Origin: an uncultured Clostridium sp.
GTDB lineage: Bacteria > Bacillota_A > Clostridia > TANB77 > CAG-508
Assembly (NCBI GenBank): GCA_930980675.1
Contig: CAKNIU010000001.1
Coordinates: 79,880-143,879, forward strand
Direction: 5' to 3'
DNA length: 64,000 nt
In this document: piece after piece, positions 7,582 to 19,077 of the stretch
Numbering within the stretch: the first letter of the stretch is position 1
Layout of the letters: each line of letters starts with the position of its first letter
The notes under the pieces: model-generated
Told to the model about the DNA's origin: nothing
Database searches by the model: none
Seen by the model: only the letters and a program-made list of their open reading frames with translations
Position numbers and translations under genes: made by a program

Positions 7582-8807
7582 TGAGAAGTTTATTTACAGT
7601 AATAGCATTTACGATAAAAGATATGGTAAAAAGAAAGTCTTTTATTGTTTCAAACTTAATAATATTGTTAATAATTGTAATAGGATTTAATGTACCAAAA
7701 TTTTTAAGTGGAATTACAAGCGAAGCCACAAAAGTAACTGTACTAGATAATGAAGACATATTTGAAGGAAGACTAGACAATTTACATGATCAGTTCTTAG
7801 AACTTGGATATGAAGTAGAAATAGATAAAACAAGCACAAGAGAACAAGTACAAGAAAAAGTTAAAAATGGAGAAGTATCTTCAGCTATAATTTTAACTGA
7901 AACAGATAGCAGACTATATTTTGAGTATTTAGTAGATGGAATGGGACTAGGAACAACTGTACCAACAGATGTAATAAATGCAATACAACTTACATACCAA
8001 AATATGCAACTTGCAAAACTTGGAATACCAGAGGATCAATTACCAACACTAAATATGGAAAGCAATATATCAGTTACATCACTTTCATCAGATGAAAGTT
8101 CAAGTAACATATTTGTAATGATGCTTTTATCAATAGTATTGTTCTATGCAATATATTTCTATGCATACCAAGTATCAAGTGCAATAACAGTAGAAAAAAC
8201 ATCAAGAATTATAGAAACATTAGTTACATCAACAAGTCCAAGAATAATAGTATTAGGAAAAACTATTGGTATAGGACTAGTAGGAATAGCACAAACATTA
8301 TTACTAATATTAGTTGCCGTAATTTGTGCAAATGTATTTTTACCTCTTGAAACGGCTCAAATGATATTTGAAATGTTACAGCTTAGTCCACAAATGATTG
8401 GTGTAATTGCAGTATACTACTTACTAGGTTATTCATTATATGCAATGTTATATGCTCTAACAGGTTCAACAGTTTCAAAACCAGAAGAAGTACAATCAGC
8501 AAATGGACCAGTTGCAATACTTGCAGTAATAGGATTTTACTTATCATATTTTACAATGATGAATCCAACAAGTAGCTTAAATGAAATAGCAGCATTAGTT
8601 CCAATTTCATCACCATTCTGTATGCCATTTAGAGTAATGATGGGCTTATCTAGTACAAATGAAATATTGTTATCAATAGCAATTTTAATCGTAACAATAA
8701 TACTTGTAGCACATATTTCAATCAAAATATATTCATCAGCAATATTAAATTATGGTGAAAAAATTAATTTGAAAAAAATGTTTAGGATGTATAAAAGTAA
8801 AGATTAA
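7581..8807 (+). CDS. ABC transporter permease (NatB-like, ABC-2 type)
   Basis: 408 residues. One transmembrane helix at about 22-42, a large extracytoplasmic domain (about 45-175), then a bundle of five or six helices from about 178 to the C terminus. The motif EKTSRIIETLVTSTSPRII after the second helix is the conserved coupling region of the ABC2_membrane_3/NatB family. It starts on the stop codon of its ATPase. The family exports Na+, antibiotics or peptides; here the substrate is unknown. Confidence 0.85.
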   Translation: MRSLFTVIAFTIKDMVKRKSFIVSNLIILLIIVIGFNVPKFLSGITSEATKVTVLDNEDIFEGRLDNLHDQFLELGYEVEIDKTSTREQVQEKVKNGEVSSAIILTETDSRLYFEYLVDGMGLGTTVPTDVINAIQLTYQNMQLAKLGIPEDQLPTLNMESNISVTSLSSDESSSNIFVMMLLSIVLFYAIYFYAYQVSSAITVEKTSRIIETLVTSTSPRIIVLGKTIGIGLVGIAQTLLLILVAVICANVFLPLETAQMIFEMLQLSPQMIGVIAVYYLLGYSLYAMLYALTGSTVSKPEEVQSANGPVAILAVIGFYLSYFTMMNPTSSLNEIAALVPISSPFCMPFRVMMGLSSTNEILLSIAILIVTIILVAHISIKIYSSAILNYGEKINLKKMFRMYKSKD

Positions 8808-8817
8808 ATAAGTAATA

Positions 8818-8844
8818 TGTCAATAGGGACGCTCCTGTTTGACA
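8818..8844. repeat. REP-like palindromic repeat, single unit
   Basis: TGTCAA (8818-8823) and TTTGACA (8838-8844) flank TAGGGACGCTCCTG. It matches one half of the double element at 2404-2464 almost base for base. It lies 10 bases after the permease stop codon. Confidence 0.6.
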
Positions 8845-8881
8845 CAACCATGCTAGAAACTAAATAAAATGTATAAGTAGA

Positions 8882-8915
8882 AATGCAGAGAGAAATAAAA
8901 ACTCTGCATTTTTTC
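8882..8915 (+). terminator. Rho-independent terminator of the ABC transporter operon
   Basis: AATGCAGAG (8882-8890) pairs with CTCTGCATT (8902-8910), a 9-bp stem with an A-rich loop, followed by TTTT. It closes the natAB-like pair. Confidence 0.8.
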
Positions 8916-8924
8916 AGTTGTCTA

Positions 8925-8953
8925 TTGTTAAAAAATGCTTTTTATGATAATAT
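8925..8953 (+). promoter_or_regulatory. Promoter for the AAA-ATPase gene
   Basis: TTGTTA (8925-8930), 17 bases, TAATAT (8948-8953). It lies right after a terminator and about 50 bases before the next gene, which supports independent transcription. Confidence 0.45.
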
Positions 8954-9002
8954 AACAATATAAGATTTAATAAAAAACTCTTAAAAAGGAGGCTCGCAAA
9001 TA

Positions 9003-10682
9003 ATGATAAAAAAATTACCTTATGGAATAAGTAATTATCAAGAATTAGTAGAAGACAATTATTATTATGTAGATAAAACAATGTATATAGAAATGCTAGA
9101 AAACATAGTAGATAAAAGAATAATTTTCTTACGTCCAAGAAAGTTTGGAAAGACTTTATTTACAAGTACTTTAGAAAACTATTATGATATTCTAAAAAAA
9201 GATAAATTCGAAGTGCTATACAAAGATACATACATAGGAAAAAATCCAACTAAATTAAAAAATAGTTATCACATATTAAGATTTAATTTTTCAGGAATAG
9301 ATACAAGTGATGAAGAAACAACAATGAGAGGTTTTAAAAGTAAAACAATTTCTTCAATAAGATATTTTATACAAAAATATAATTTGGATTTTTATATAAA
9401 TGAAAATGAGGATGCAGAAAATGTATTAGACAATTTAATAAAAGCTTTTAGTATTCAAAAGGCAAATGAAAAAATTTATGTCATAATAGATGAATACGAC
9501 CATTTTGCAAATGAGCTATTAGGATTTAATACAGACCAATTTAAAAGCTTGGTATCAAAAAACGGTAAAGTAAGAAAATGGTACGAGGTGCTAAAAGAAG
9601 GTACAGAAACAGTAATAGACAGAATCTTTATAACAGGTGTAGCACCAATAACCTTGGACAGTTTAACTTCTGGATTTAACATTGGTTCAGACATAACGCG
9701 TGATGAAGAATTTAATGAAATGTTAGGATTTACAGAACAAGAGCTAATAAAATTAATGGATGAACAAAATATTTCTAAAGAAAAACAATTAGAATTATTG
9801 CCAATAATGAAGGAAAATTATGATGGATATAAGTTTTCGGTACATGGTAAAGAAAAAATATATAATTCTAATATGTGCTTATATTTTTTGAAGGATTACG
9901 TAAGACTAGGTAGAATACCAGAAAATTTAGTAGATGTTAATATAGCAAGTGATTACAGTAAAATAGGCAAAATGCTAGATTTGTGTAAAGGAGAAAAACG
10001 AGCAGAAATAATAGAAAAAACAGTTTCAGGTGAAGGCATATTATCAGAAATAACTCAAAAGTTTAATCCTGCAATGGAATTTACAGATACTGATTTAGTT
10101 TCAATGCTGTATTATTTAGGATATCTAACAATAGAAGGAATAGAAGTAGGATTTCCAAAGTTAAAAGTTCCTAATAAAGTAATGAGAGAAATATATGCAG
10201 AATACTTCCTAAAAACTTTAGGACAAGAATTTAATAATGGAATAATAGACAGTTATTCTGAAATAACTAAGGAACTAGCATTAGAAGGAAAAATAGATAA
10301 AATAATAGAAATATTACAAAAATATTTGAAAAATTTATCAAATAGAGACTATCAAAGATTTGATGAGAAGTATATAAAATTAATCTTTTATTGCATATCA
10401 ATGAACTTAAAAATATACAATGTAAAATCAGAGCTTGAAGTTCAAAGAGAATATCCAGACATACTTTTAGTGCCAAGAGATAGAGCTAAAGGTTATAATG
10501 CGGTAATGATAGAATTTAAGTATTTGAAAAAAGTAGAGGAAAGCAAACTAAAAGAAAAACAAAAAGAAGCGAAAGAGCAAATACTTAAATACAGTAATTA
10601 TGATGAAATAAAAGATATAGAAAAGTTGAACAAATATACAGTTGTTGCAGTTAATGATAAGGTATATGTAGAAAAAATATAA
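9003..10682 (+). CDS. AAA-ATPase-like protein with C-terminal PD-(D/E)XK nuclease-like domain (PF09820/PF08011)
   Basis: 559 residues. The N terminus (LPYGISNYQELVEDNYYYVDKT) is the hallmark of the AAA-ATPase-like family PF09820. It has a Walker A-like RPRKFGKT at about 44-51 and a Walker B-like YVIIDEYDH near 158-166. The C-terminal region carries a PD-(D/E)XK-type core: an Asp in YPDILLVPR (about 484) and E-x-K in MIEFKYLKK (about 503). These genes are highly multiplied in gut Clostridia and Bacteroidetes; no function is proven, and links to mobile elements or defence are only proposed. It stands alone, with its own promoter, between a terminator and dnaE. RBS AAGGAGG lies 10 bases before the ATG. 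Confidence 0.85.
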   Translation: MIKKLPYGISNYQELVEDNYYYVDKTMYIEMLENIVDKRIIFLRPRKFGKTLFTSTLENYYDILKKDKFEVLYKDTYIGKNPTKLKNSYHILRFNFSGIDTSDEETTMRGFKSKTISSIRYFIQKYNLDFYINENEDAENVLDNLIKAFSIQKANEKIYVIIDEYDHFANELLGFNTDQFKSLVSKNGKVRKWYEVLKEGTETVIDRIFITGVAPITLDSLTSGFNIGSDITRDEEFNEMLGFTEQELIKLMDEQNISKEKQLELLPIMKENYDGYKFSVHGKEKIYNSNMCLYFLKDYVRLGRIPENLVDVNIASDYSKIGKMLDLCKGEKRAEIIEKTVSGEGILSEITQKFNPAMEFTDTDLVSMLYYLGYLTIEGIEVGFPKLKVPNKVMREIYAEYFLKTLGQEFNNGIIDSYSEITKELALEGKIDKIIEILQKYLKNLSNRDYQRFDEKYIKLIFYCISMNLKIYNVKSELEVQREYPDILLVPRDRAKGYNAVMIEFKYLKKVEESKLKEKQKEAKEQILKYSNYDEIKDIEKLNKYTVVAVNDKVYVEKI

Positions 10683-10770
10683 TAATAGAAAAGATAGTAA
10701 TTCTACTTTGTAATAGTAATTTGGTAATATATTTATAAATACATATATATTATGCGAGAAAGGAACCAAA

Positions 10771-13700
10771 ATGTTAAACGGCAAATTTGTCCACTTACAC
10801 GTGCATAGTGAATTCAGTTTATTAGATGGAGCAAATAGAATAAAAGACTTACCAGTAAGAGCAAAAGAACTAGGCATGGACGCTATGGCAATAACTGACC
10901 ATGGTGTTATGTTTGGTGCAATTGACTTTTACAAAGCTTGTAAGGCAAATGGAGTAAAACCAATAATAGGATGTGAAGTATATGTAGCACCTAGAACAAT
11001 GAAAGACAAAGATCCAGTTCTAGATGCAAAATATAATCACTTAATTTTACTTGCTAAAGACAATAATGGATACAAAAACTTAATTAAACTAGTATCTTTA
11101 GGCTTTACTGATGGATTTTATTATAAACCTCGTATAGATAAAGAAGCTTTAGAAAAATACCATGAGGGTATAATTTGTTCAAGTGCTTGTTTAGCAGGTG
11201 AAATTCCTTCAAAAATTCTACAAGGAGATATGGAAGGTGCAAAACAGTCAGCACTTTGGTTTAAAAAATTATTTGGAGAAGATTACTATTTAGAAATCCA
11301 AAATAATGGAGTAAAAGAACAAGTAATGGCTAATCAAAAGCTAATTCAAATGGCAAGAGAATTAGATATACCACTTTTAGCTACAAATGATTCACATTAC
11401 TTAAAAAAGGAAGATGCATATAATCACGAAGTTTTACTATGTATACAAACTGGTAAAAGAATGTCAGACCCAGATAGAATGAAATTTGAGTCAGATGAAT
11501 TGTATATTAAATCTCCAGAAGAAATGATGGAATACTTCAAAAATGTACCAGATGCAATTGAAAACACAGTAAAAGTAGCAGAAAAATGCAATGTAGAATT
11601 TGAATTTGGACATACAATACTTCCTAATTATGATGTGCCAGAAGAATATGCCACACATTTTGATTATCTTAAAAAGCTAACTGATGATGGAATAAGAAAT
11701 AGGTATGGAGAAAATCCTCCTCAAGAAATTTGGGAGCGTGAAGAATACGAATTAGGTGTAATTAACAAAATGGGTTACACTGATTACTTTTTAATAGTAT
11801 GGGATTATGTTCATTATGCTAAATCTCATGATATACCAGTAGGACCGGGACGTGGTTCAGGAGCGGGTTCAATAGTAGCTTATGCAATAGAAATAACAGA
11901 TATTGACCCAATAAAATATGGACTTATTTTTGAAAGATTTTTAAATCCAGAAAGAATAAGTATGCCCGATTTTGATATAGATTTCGATTACGAAAAAAGG
12001 CAAGAAGTAATTGACTATGTTGCTAGAAAATATGGACATGACCATGTATCTCAGATTATAACATTTGGAACAATGGCAGCAAAAATGGTAATAAGAGATG
12101 TTGCAAGAGTATTAGATGTTTCTTATGCAGAAGCGGATAAATTAGCAAAAATGATACCTAATGAACTCCACATAACAATAGCTAAAGCACTAGAGCAAAA
12201 TAAAGAATTAAAAGATTTATATGAAGGTAATAATGAAATACATAATTTATTAGACATAGCAATGGCACTCGAAGGCTTACCAAGACAGGCTTCAACACAC
12301 GCTTGTGGAATAATAATAGCACGTGAGCCAGTTGTAAATTATGTTCCACTTTATGCTAGAGATGACGTCATTTCAACCCAATACATAATGACAACTCTTG
12401 AAGAACTTGGACTATTAAAAATGGACTTCCTAGGTTTAAGAACACTAACAGTTATTAGAGATGCAATTGAACTAGTAAAAAAGAATAAAGGAATAGATGT
12501 AGTATTTGATAAAGAAATGAATGACCCAAAAGTGTATAAATTGTGGCAGGACGGCGATTCAATCGGAATATTCCAGTTTGAATCACAAGGAATGACAAAC
12601 TTTATGAAGGAGCTAAAGCCCGACTGCTTAGAAGACATTATAGCTGGAGTGTCACTTTATAGACCAGGACCAATGGACCAAATTCCAAGATATATAGCGA
12701 ATAAAAAAGACCCAGATAATGCCATATATACTCATCCAAGCTTAAAACCAATATTAAGTGTAACTTATGGTTGTATGGTTTACCAAGAGCAAGTAATGCA
12801 AATAGTTAGAGATTTAGCTGGATATTCATTAGGAAGAGCTGACTTAGTAAGACGTGCCATGGGAAAGAAAAAACTAGATGTAATGGCAAAAGAAAGAGAG
12901 AACTTTGTACATGGTAAACTAGATGAAAACGGAAATGTAGAAATACCAGGTTGTGTAAGAAATGGTATAGATGAAGAATCAGCAAATAAAATATTTGACG
13001 AAATGGCAGAATTTGCAAAATATGCATTCAACAAATCTCATGCTGCTTGTTATGCAGTAGTAGCATATAGAACAGCATACTTAAAAGCATATTATCCAGC
13101 AGAATTCATGGCTGCAATGCTTAATAGCTTTTTAGGAAACTTAGATAAAGTACCAATATATATAGAAGAATGTAGAAAGAAAAGCATCGAAATATTAAAA
13201 CCAGATATAAACGAAAGCTTTACAAAATTTACTGCTTCAGGAAATTCAATTAGATTTGGACTTGGAAGTATAAAAAATGTTGGCCTTCAAGCAGTAGACA
13301 ATATAGTTGCTGAAAGAGAAAAGAATGGAAGCTACAAAGACTTTACAGACTTCTGCGAAAGAATATATGGAGAATCTGTAAATAAAAAGTGTATAGAGAG
13401 TTTAATAAAAGCAGGTGCTTTTGACAATCTTGGAAAAACAAGAGCTACACTTATTGCTTCTTTTGAAGGCATAATAGATATGATAGCAGATGCAAAAAAT
13501 CAAGATTATGCAGGACAAGTAACCATGTTCGATATGGGAAGCCAAGATGATGAAATGCAAAAAATGAAATATAATTACAATGAACTTCCAGAATATTCTG
13601 AAAAAGAAATGCTATCAATGGAAAAAGAAATGCTTGGAATATATATTTCAGGACATCCTTTAGAAAAATATAAAAGCTTAATAGAAAAAATTGCAAATGT

Positions 13701-14505
13701 AAATATATTGCAATTAAAGCAAGCAAATGAAATGCTTGGAAATGGTGAAGCACAAGGTCAGGAATTAAATTCGAGTCAAACAGATATAGTAGAAAACATG
13801 ATTGCAAGTGAGCAAAATGAAGTAGATAGACAATTTGCCGAAAAAGAAACAAATAACTCATCACAAAATAAAACTATTTCAATAAAAGATGGTATGAGGG
13901 TAAGGCTTGTTGCAATCATAGATAAAGTTAAAAAGAAATTTACAAAAAACAATAAGATCATGGCTTTTGTAACAGTAGAAGATTTATATGGAAGTTGTGA
14001 AGTAATAGTATTTGAAAGCTGTTATAACAATTGCTCAAACTTATTGTTAGAAGAGTCTGTGGTTGTAATTGATGGAAGAATAAGCATGAAGGAAGATGCA
14101 GATGCGAGCATAATAGCAAACTCTATCGTAGATGTAGAAGATGAAGAAGGCATAAAAAATATGATAAGTGGCGGTTTCCACAGAAATTATGCAAACACTT
14201 CAACTGGTGCAAGTGCTTATAAAAACAATTACAATAGTGTAGCAAATGATTTTAGCTCAATATCTCAAGCAATGGAAAATGTTCCAAAAAGAAAGAAGCT
14301 AACTTTAGAAATTACAAACTTAGATGAAGTAAATAAAGAAAAGCTGAGAGGAGCTATAAGATTTTTCGTGGGAGATAGAAACAACACACCAGTATTTGTA
14401 AAACAAGGTGAAAAATTAAGTAGTTGTGGGGCAATATTTGCAGATGATGAAATAATACAAGAATTTGCAGAAATTGTGGGCAAAGAAAACGTAGTATATG
14501 AGTAA
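10771..14505 (+). CDS. dnaE: DNA polymerase III alpha subunit
   Basis: 1244 residues, full length for the DnaE type. The N-terminal PHP domain begins HVHSEFSLLDG. The polymerase core shows GPGRGSGAGSIVAYAIEI near 360 and the catalytic aspartates in PDFDIDFDYEKR near 405. YRPGPMDQIPRYI and the SHAACYAVVAYRTAYLKAYYP finger/thumb region follow. A helix-hairpin-helix and an OB-fold (FVTVEDLYGSCEVIVFE, about 1070) close the protein. It carries out chromosomal DNA synthesis; many Firmicutes split this work with PolC, which is not in this window. A low-complexity Gln/Asn/Glu-rich insert (about 990-1040) precedes the OB-fold. Ribosome site GAAAGGA; no terminator separates it from the upstream gene. 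Confidence 0.96.
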   Translation: MLNGKFVHLHVHSEFSLLDGANRIKDLPVRAKELGMDAMAITDHGVMFGAIDFYKACKANGVKPIIGCEVYVAPRTMKDKDPVLDAKYNHLILLAKDNNGYKNLIKLVSLGFTDGFYYKPRIDKEALEKYHEGIICSSACLAGEIPSKILQGDMEGAKQSALWFKKLFGEDYYLEIQNNGVKEQVMANQKLIQMARELDIPLLATNDSHYLKKEDAYNHEVLLCIQTGKRMSDPDRMKFESDELYIKSPEEMMEYFKNVPDAIENTVKVAEKCNVEFEFGHTILPNYDVPEEYATHFDYLKKLTDDGIRNRYGENPPQEIWEREEYELGVINKMGYTDYFLIVWDYVHYAKSHDIPVGPGRGSGAGSIVAYAIEITDIDPIKYGLIFERFLNPERISMPDFDIDFDYEKRQEVIDYVARKYGHDHVSQIITFGTMAAKMVIRDVARVLDVSYAEADKLAKMIPNELHITIAKALEQNKELKDLYEGNNEIHNLLDIAMALEGLPRQASTHACGIIIAREPVVNYVPLYARDDVISTQYIMTTLEELGLLKMDFLGLRTLTVIRDAIELVKKNKGIDVVFDKEMNDPKVYKLWQDGDSIGIFQFESQGMTNFMKELKPDCLEDIIAGVSLYRPGPMDQIPRYIANKKDPDNAIYTHPSLKPILSVTYGCMVYQEQVMQIVRDLAGYSLGRADLVRRAMGKKKLDVMAKERENFVHGKLDENGNVEIPGCVRNGIDEESANKIFDEMAEFAKYAFNKSHAACYAVVAYRTAYLKAYYPAEFMAAMLNSFLGNLDKVPIYIEECRKKSIEILKPDINESFTKFTASGNSIRFGLGSIKNVGLQAVDNIVAEREKNGSYKDFTDFCERIYGESVNKKCIESLIKAGAFDNLGKTRATLIASFEGIIDMIADAKNQDYAGQVTMFDMGSQDDEMQKMKYNYNELPEYSEKEMLSMEKEMLGIYISGHPLEKYKSLIEKIANVNILQLKQANEMLGNGEAQGQELNSSQTDIVENMIASEQNEVDRQFAEKETNNSSQNKTISIKDGMRVRLVAIIDKVKKKFTKNNKIMAFVTVEDLYGSCEVIVFESCYNNCSNLLLEESVVVIDGRISMKEDADASIIANSIVDVEDEEGIKNMISGGFHRNYANTSTGASAYKNNYNSVANDFSSISQAMENVPKRKKLTLEITNLDEVNKEKLRGAIRFFVGDRNNTPVFVKQGEKLSSCGAIFADDEIIQEFAEIVGKENVVYE

Positions 14506-14572
14506 ATATTAATTAAGTTGTCAAATAAATAAGAATAAATTATAAAATAAGAAATGGAAAGAAGGCTTTTTA

Positions 14573-15598
14573 ATGGAACTTAAAGAATTTTATTATGATT
14601 TACCGGAAGAATTAATAGCACAAGTACCAATAAAAAATAGAGATGAATCAAGATTAATGGTACTTAATAGAAAATCACAAACAAAAGAACACAAAATATT
14701 TAAAGATATAATTAATTATTTAGAACCTGGAGATTGCTTAGTTAGGAACAATACAAAAGTTATACCGGCAAGACTTTATGGCAAAAAAGAAACAGGGGCA
14801 AATGTTGAGTTTGTTCTTCTAAAAAACATAGAAGGCGATATATGGGAAGCAATGGTTAGACCAGGAAATAAGCTTCATGTTGGAGCCAAAGTTATATTTG
14901 GAGATGGACTTTTAAAAGCAGAAATTCTTGAAACTTTACCAGACGGGACAAGAAAAGTTGAGTTTACATATCAAGGTATATTTAATGAAATACTTGACCA
15001 AATAGGTCTTATGCCACTTCCACCATATATACACGAAAGTTTAAAAGATAATGATAGATATCAAACTGTTTATGCTAAATATGAAGGTTCTGCGGCAGCT
15101 CCTACAGCAGGATTGCATTTTACACCAGAGTTATTGCAAAAAATAGAAGAAAAAGGTATAAAAATAGCAAATGTCACTCTACATGTTGGAATAGGAACAT
15201 TTAGACCAGTTAAAGAAAGAAATATTGAAGACCACCATATGCATACAGAACATTATTATATTAAACAAGAAGATGTAGACAAGATAAATGAAACCAAAAA
15301 AGCAGGAAAAAAAGTTATAGCAGTTGGAACAACTTCATGTAGAACACTAGAAACAATAGCAGATGAAAAAACAGGAATGGTTAAAGCTTGTGAAGGGGAT
15401 ACAGGAATTTATATTTATCCAGGATACAAATTTAAATGTATAGATGGATTAATTACAAATTTTCATCTACCAGAATCAACATTACTAATGCTTGTATCAG
15501 CTTTAGCAGGAAAAGATTATATAATGGAAGCATATAAAGAAGCTGTAAAAGAAAAATATAGATTCTTTAGCTTTGGTGATGCAATGTTAATATTATAG
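14573..15598 (+). CDS. queA: S-adenosylmethionine:tRNA ribosyltransferase-isomerase
   Basis: 341 residues, full length. It transfers the ribosyl part of SAM to preQ1 in tRNA, forming epoxyqueuosine at the wobble base of Tyr, His, Asn and Asp tRNAs. Family landmarks: [12 protein letters not shown] at the start, RDESRLMVL, the [14 protein letters not shown] block near 180, [10 protein letters not shown] near 203, and [19 protein letters not shown] near 295. It is followed after 9 bases by tgt, the previous step of the same pathway. The ATG follows GAAAGAAGG. Confidence 0.96.
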   Translation: MELKEFYYDLPEELIAQVPIKNRDESRLMVLNRKSQTKEHKIFKDIINYLEPGDCLVRNNTKVIPARLYGKKETGANVEFVLLKNIEGDIWEAMVRPGNKLHVGAKVIFGDGLLKAEILETLPDGTRKVEFTYQGIFNEILDQIGLMPLPPYIHESLKDNDRYQTVYAKYEGSAAAPTAGLHFTPELLQKIEEKGIKIANVTLHVGIGTFRPVKERNIEDHHMHTEHYYIKQEDVDKINETKKAGKKVIAVGTTSCRTLETIADEKTGMVKACEGDTGIYIYPGYKFKCIDGLITNFHLPESTLLMLVSALAGKDYIMEAYKEAVKEKYRFFSFGDAMLIL

Positions 15599-16729
<1,131 letters not shown>

Positions 16730-16795
16730 TAGTGAATTGTTCATACAAGTAAATTGATGAACTCTATAAACAAATGAAAGGAAAAGTTTTTTATA

Positions 16796-18190
16796 ATGGA
16801 TTTAATGGAAAATATCCCAGATCCTAAACCTAAAAAGGTGTCTGGTGCAAAAATTGCATTTATTATTGTAATAATATTAATTATATTATTAATAATTGCG
16901 GCAGTAGGAATATGGTTTTATAGTAGAAACATTTTGAGTAGCCAGTTCAAATTTTATTTAGATGGAACAAGACAAAACAATTATACAAGTAGTATGTTTA
17001 TGTTTCAAAATAACAAAATATATGTATCTATTCGCGATATAGCTCCACTTTTAGGTTACAATGTGTACAATGGAGGCTATGGGGAATTTACAGAAGATAG
17101 GACTAAATGTTATGTCAATAATTCTAAAGAAATAGTTTCATTTGAAGCTAACCTAAATAAAATATACAAATATAATGCAATAAGTTCAAATGATACAGAA
17201 AGCCAAACTTTTACAATTGATGAGCCGGTATTGGCTTCTGGAAGTAATTTATATATTACATCTGATGGCCTAAAAAGAGCATTTAATGTTATGTTTAATT
17301 ATACTGCAGAAAGTAATGAACTTTCAGTCTTTAGTTTAAATTACTTAGCAAATTATTATTCAGGACAAGTTACAAATGCAGCAATTACATCAACAACTAG
17401 TTCTCTTTCAGAGTCAGTAGTATATAACAATCAAAAGGCTCTTTTATATAATATGATTGTAATTAAAGATGATACAACAGAGCAATATGGTGTTGCAGAC
17501 TTAACAGACCCATCAAATGTTATAATTGGAGCTAGATATACTAGTATAGAATTTATGGAAGGAAGCAATGATTTTATAGTTAAAACATCTAATAATAAAA
17601 TGGGGATTATAGGCAGTGATGGAATTACAAAAGTAAGGCTAGAATATGATGACATAAAAGAGCTTGATAAAAACTTAGGTCTTTATTTAGTAACTAGCAA
17701 TAATAGACAGGGAGTAGTAAATAATAATGGTAAAATAATAGTTTACCAAGATTATGACCAAATAGGATTATCAAATACTATAAATGATACAAATGTTACT
17801 AATAAATATATATTGCTAGATAATTGTATTCCAGTACAAAGAAATGGAAAATGGGGACTTATTGATATAAATGGAAATGAAATATTACCTATGGAATATG
17901 ATGGCTTTGGTTGTGATGCAGATACACATACTGATTCGAGAAATGCAGATGTTATAATAATACCAGAGCTTAATGGTATAGTAGTAGAACAAGATCAAGT
18001 TAATGGCAATACTAGAACTAAAAAATATGGAATAGTAACATCAGATGGAAAGCTATTTTTTGAAATAGTTTTGGATAGCATATATTCACTTACAGAGCAG
18101 GAAGTAACAACATATTATGCAACATTCCAAGACCAAACAATAAATCTGATAGAGTATGTACGTCAGCAACAAGAGGTTATGGAAAATTAA
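16796..18190 (+). CDS. Membrane-anchored WG-repeat protein with a copper-amine-oxidase-N-like stalk domain
   Basis: 464 residues. A short cytoplasmic tail with Pro/Lys is followed by one transmembrane helix (about 22-44). Next comes an extracytoplasmic domain (about 50-180) resembling the Cu-amine-oxidase N-terminal stalk domain (FYLDG...YVSIRDIAPLLGY ... LYITSDGLKRAF). The rest is a series of WG-like repeats (YGVADL, MGIIGSDG, QGVVNNNGK, WGLIDINGNEILPMEYD, YGIVTSDGK). WG repeats form beta structures for binding; the ligand is unknown, probably wall polymer or protein. Its place between tgt and yajC suggests a surface role linked to secretion, but that is inference. Confidence 0.75.
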   Translation: MDLMENIPDPKPKKVSGAKIAFIIVIILIILLIIAAVGIWFYSRNILSSQFKFYLDGTRQNNYTSSMFMFQNNKIYVSIRDIAPLLGYNVYNGGYGEFTEDRTKCYVNNSKEIVSFEANLNKIYKYNAISSNDTESQTFTIDEPVLASGSNLYITSDGLKRAFNVMFNYTAESNELSVFSLNYLANYYSGQVTNAAITSTTSSLSESVVYNNQKALLYNMIVIKDDTTEQYGVADLTDPSNVIIGARYTSIEFMEGSNDFIVKTSNNKMGIIGSDGITKVRLEYDDIKELDKNLGLYLVTSNNRQGVVNNNGKIIVYQDYDQIGLSNTINDTNVTNKYILLDNCIPVQRNGKWGLIDINGNEILPMEYDGFGCDADTHTDSRNADVIIIPELNGIVVEQDQVNGNTRTKKYGIVTSDGKLFFEIVLDSIYSLTEQEVTTYYATFQDQTINLIEYVRQQQEVMEN

Positions 18191-18222
18191 AAAACTGTAT
18201 ATTTCAAGAAAGTGGTGGAAAG

Positions 18223-18504
18223 ATGGAGGGTAAACAACTTATAATAACAATAATAACAATTTTACTAATAATAGGACTTTACTATTTAACTTTACTTCCT
18301 AAGAAAAAGCAGGAAAAGGAAATACAAAAAATGCAATCAGAGTTAAAAAAGGGAGATAAAGTAATAACATATACAGGACTTTCAGGAACAGTAGAAGAAG
18401 TATTAGAAGATAGAATAATTCTAAAAACGCGTCCAGACAATATTAAATTATCAATAGAAAAATGGGCAATTGCAGGAGTAGATGATAGAAATATAGATAA
18501 ATAA
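18223..18504 (+). CDS. yajC: Preprotein translocase subunit YajC
   Basis: 93 residues: one N-terminal transmembrane helix (about 6-26), then the basic LPKKKQEKEIQKM stretch and the soluble KKGDKVITYTGLSGTVEEV domain that defines YajC. It associates with SecDF and YidC at the Sec translocon. The neighbours are as expected, with secD and secF downstream, and queA-tgt upstream. A GGTGGAAAG sequence precedes the ATG. Confidence 0.93.
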   Translation: MEGKQLIITIITILLIIGLYYLTLLPKKKQEKEIQKMQSELKKGDKVITYTGLSGTVEEVLEDRIILKTRPDNIKLSIEKWAIAGVDDRNIDK

Positions 18505-18617
18505 TTTAATAAATCATCAAATACAAGTAAGGCACATGAAAAAGTAAATTCAATTTAAAGATAGTAATAATTGTTGATTCAAATGCATATATTTCCTTTA
18601 GAAAGAGAGGTAAATAT

Positions 18618-19022
18618 ATGATTGAAAAAGCAGAGAATGTCTCTAAATTATCAGCTAAAGGTAGTGGAATAAAAATTTTAATAGGAACTGGTATTGCATT
18701 TGTAATTAGTATAATAAGCTTATTATTAATTTCTATATTACTAACATATACAAATGTTTCAGAAAATATTATAACAGTATCAGTTATTATTATTTCAGCA
18801 CTAAGTATTTTAATTGGAAGTGTAATTAGTGCAGTAAATATAAATAAAAATGGCATATTAAATGGTTCTATAGTAGGAGCTGTTTACATGATAACAATAT
18901 ATCTATTATCGAGTATATTTATATCAGGATTTAATATAAATATGCAATCTGTTTTAATGATAATATTATCTATAATAGCAGGGATGATAGGAGGTATAAT
19001 TGGTGTCAACATGCATAAATAA
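18618..19022 (+). CDS. TIGR04086 family membrane protein
   Basis: 134 residues with four predicted transmembrane helices (about 22-45, 52-72, 78-100, 107-130) and glycines in the last one (IAGMIGGIIGVNMHK). This matches the TIGR04086 family, regularly found between yajC and secD in clostridia. Role unknown; the conserved position suggests an accessory to the SecDF block. RBS AGAGAGG. Confidence 0.75.
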   Translation: MIEKAENVSKLSAKGSGIKILIGTGIAFVISIISLLLISILLTYTNVSENIITVSVIIISALSILIGSVISAVNINKNGILNGSIVGAVYMITIYLLSSIFISGFNINMQSVLMIILSIIAGMIGGIIGVNMHK

Positions 19023-19077
19023 GGTTTATAGGTATCCTTTAAAAACCTAAATATATTAAGCAAGGAAAATTACAAAA

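Noticed and set aside
9003..10682. Defence island or phage region around the AAA/nuclease-like gene
   Set aside because: Neighbours are a Nat-type ABC transporter and dnaE; no toxin, methylase, integrase or phage gene is close.
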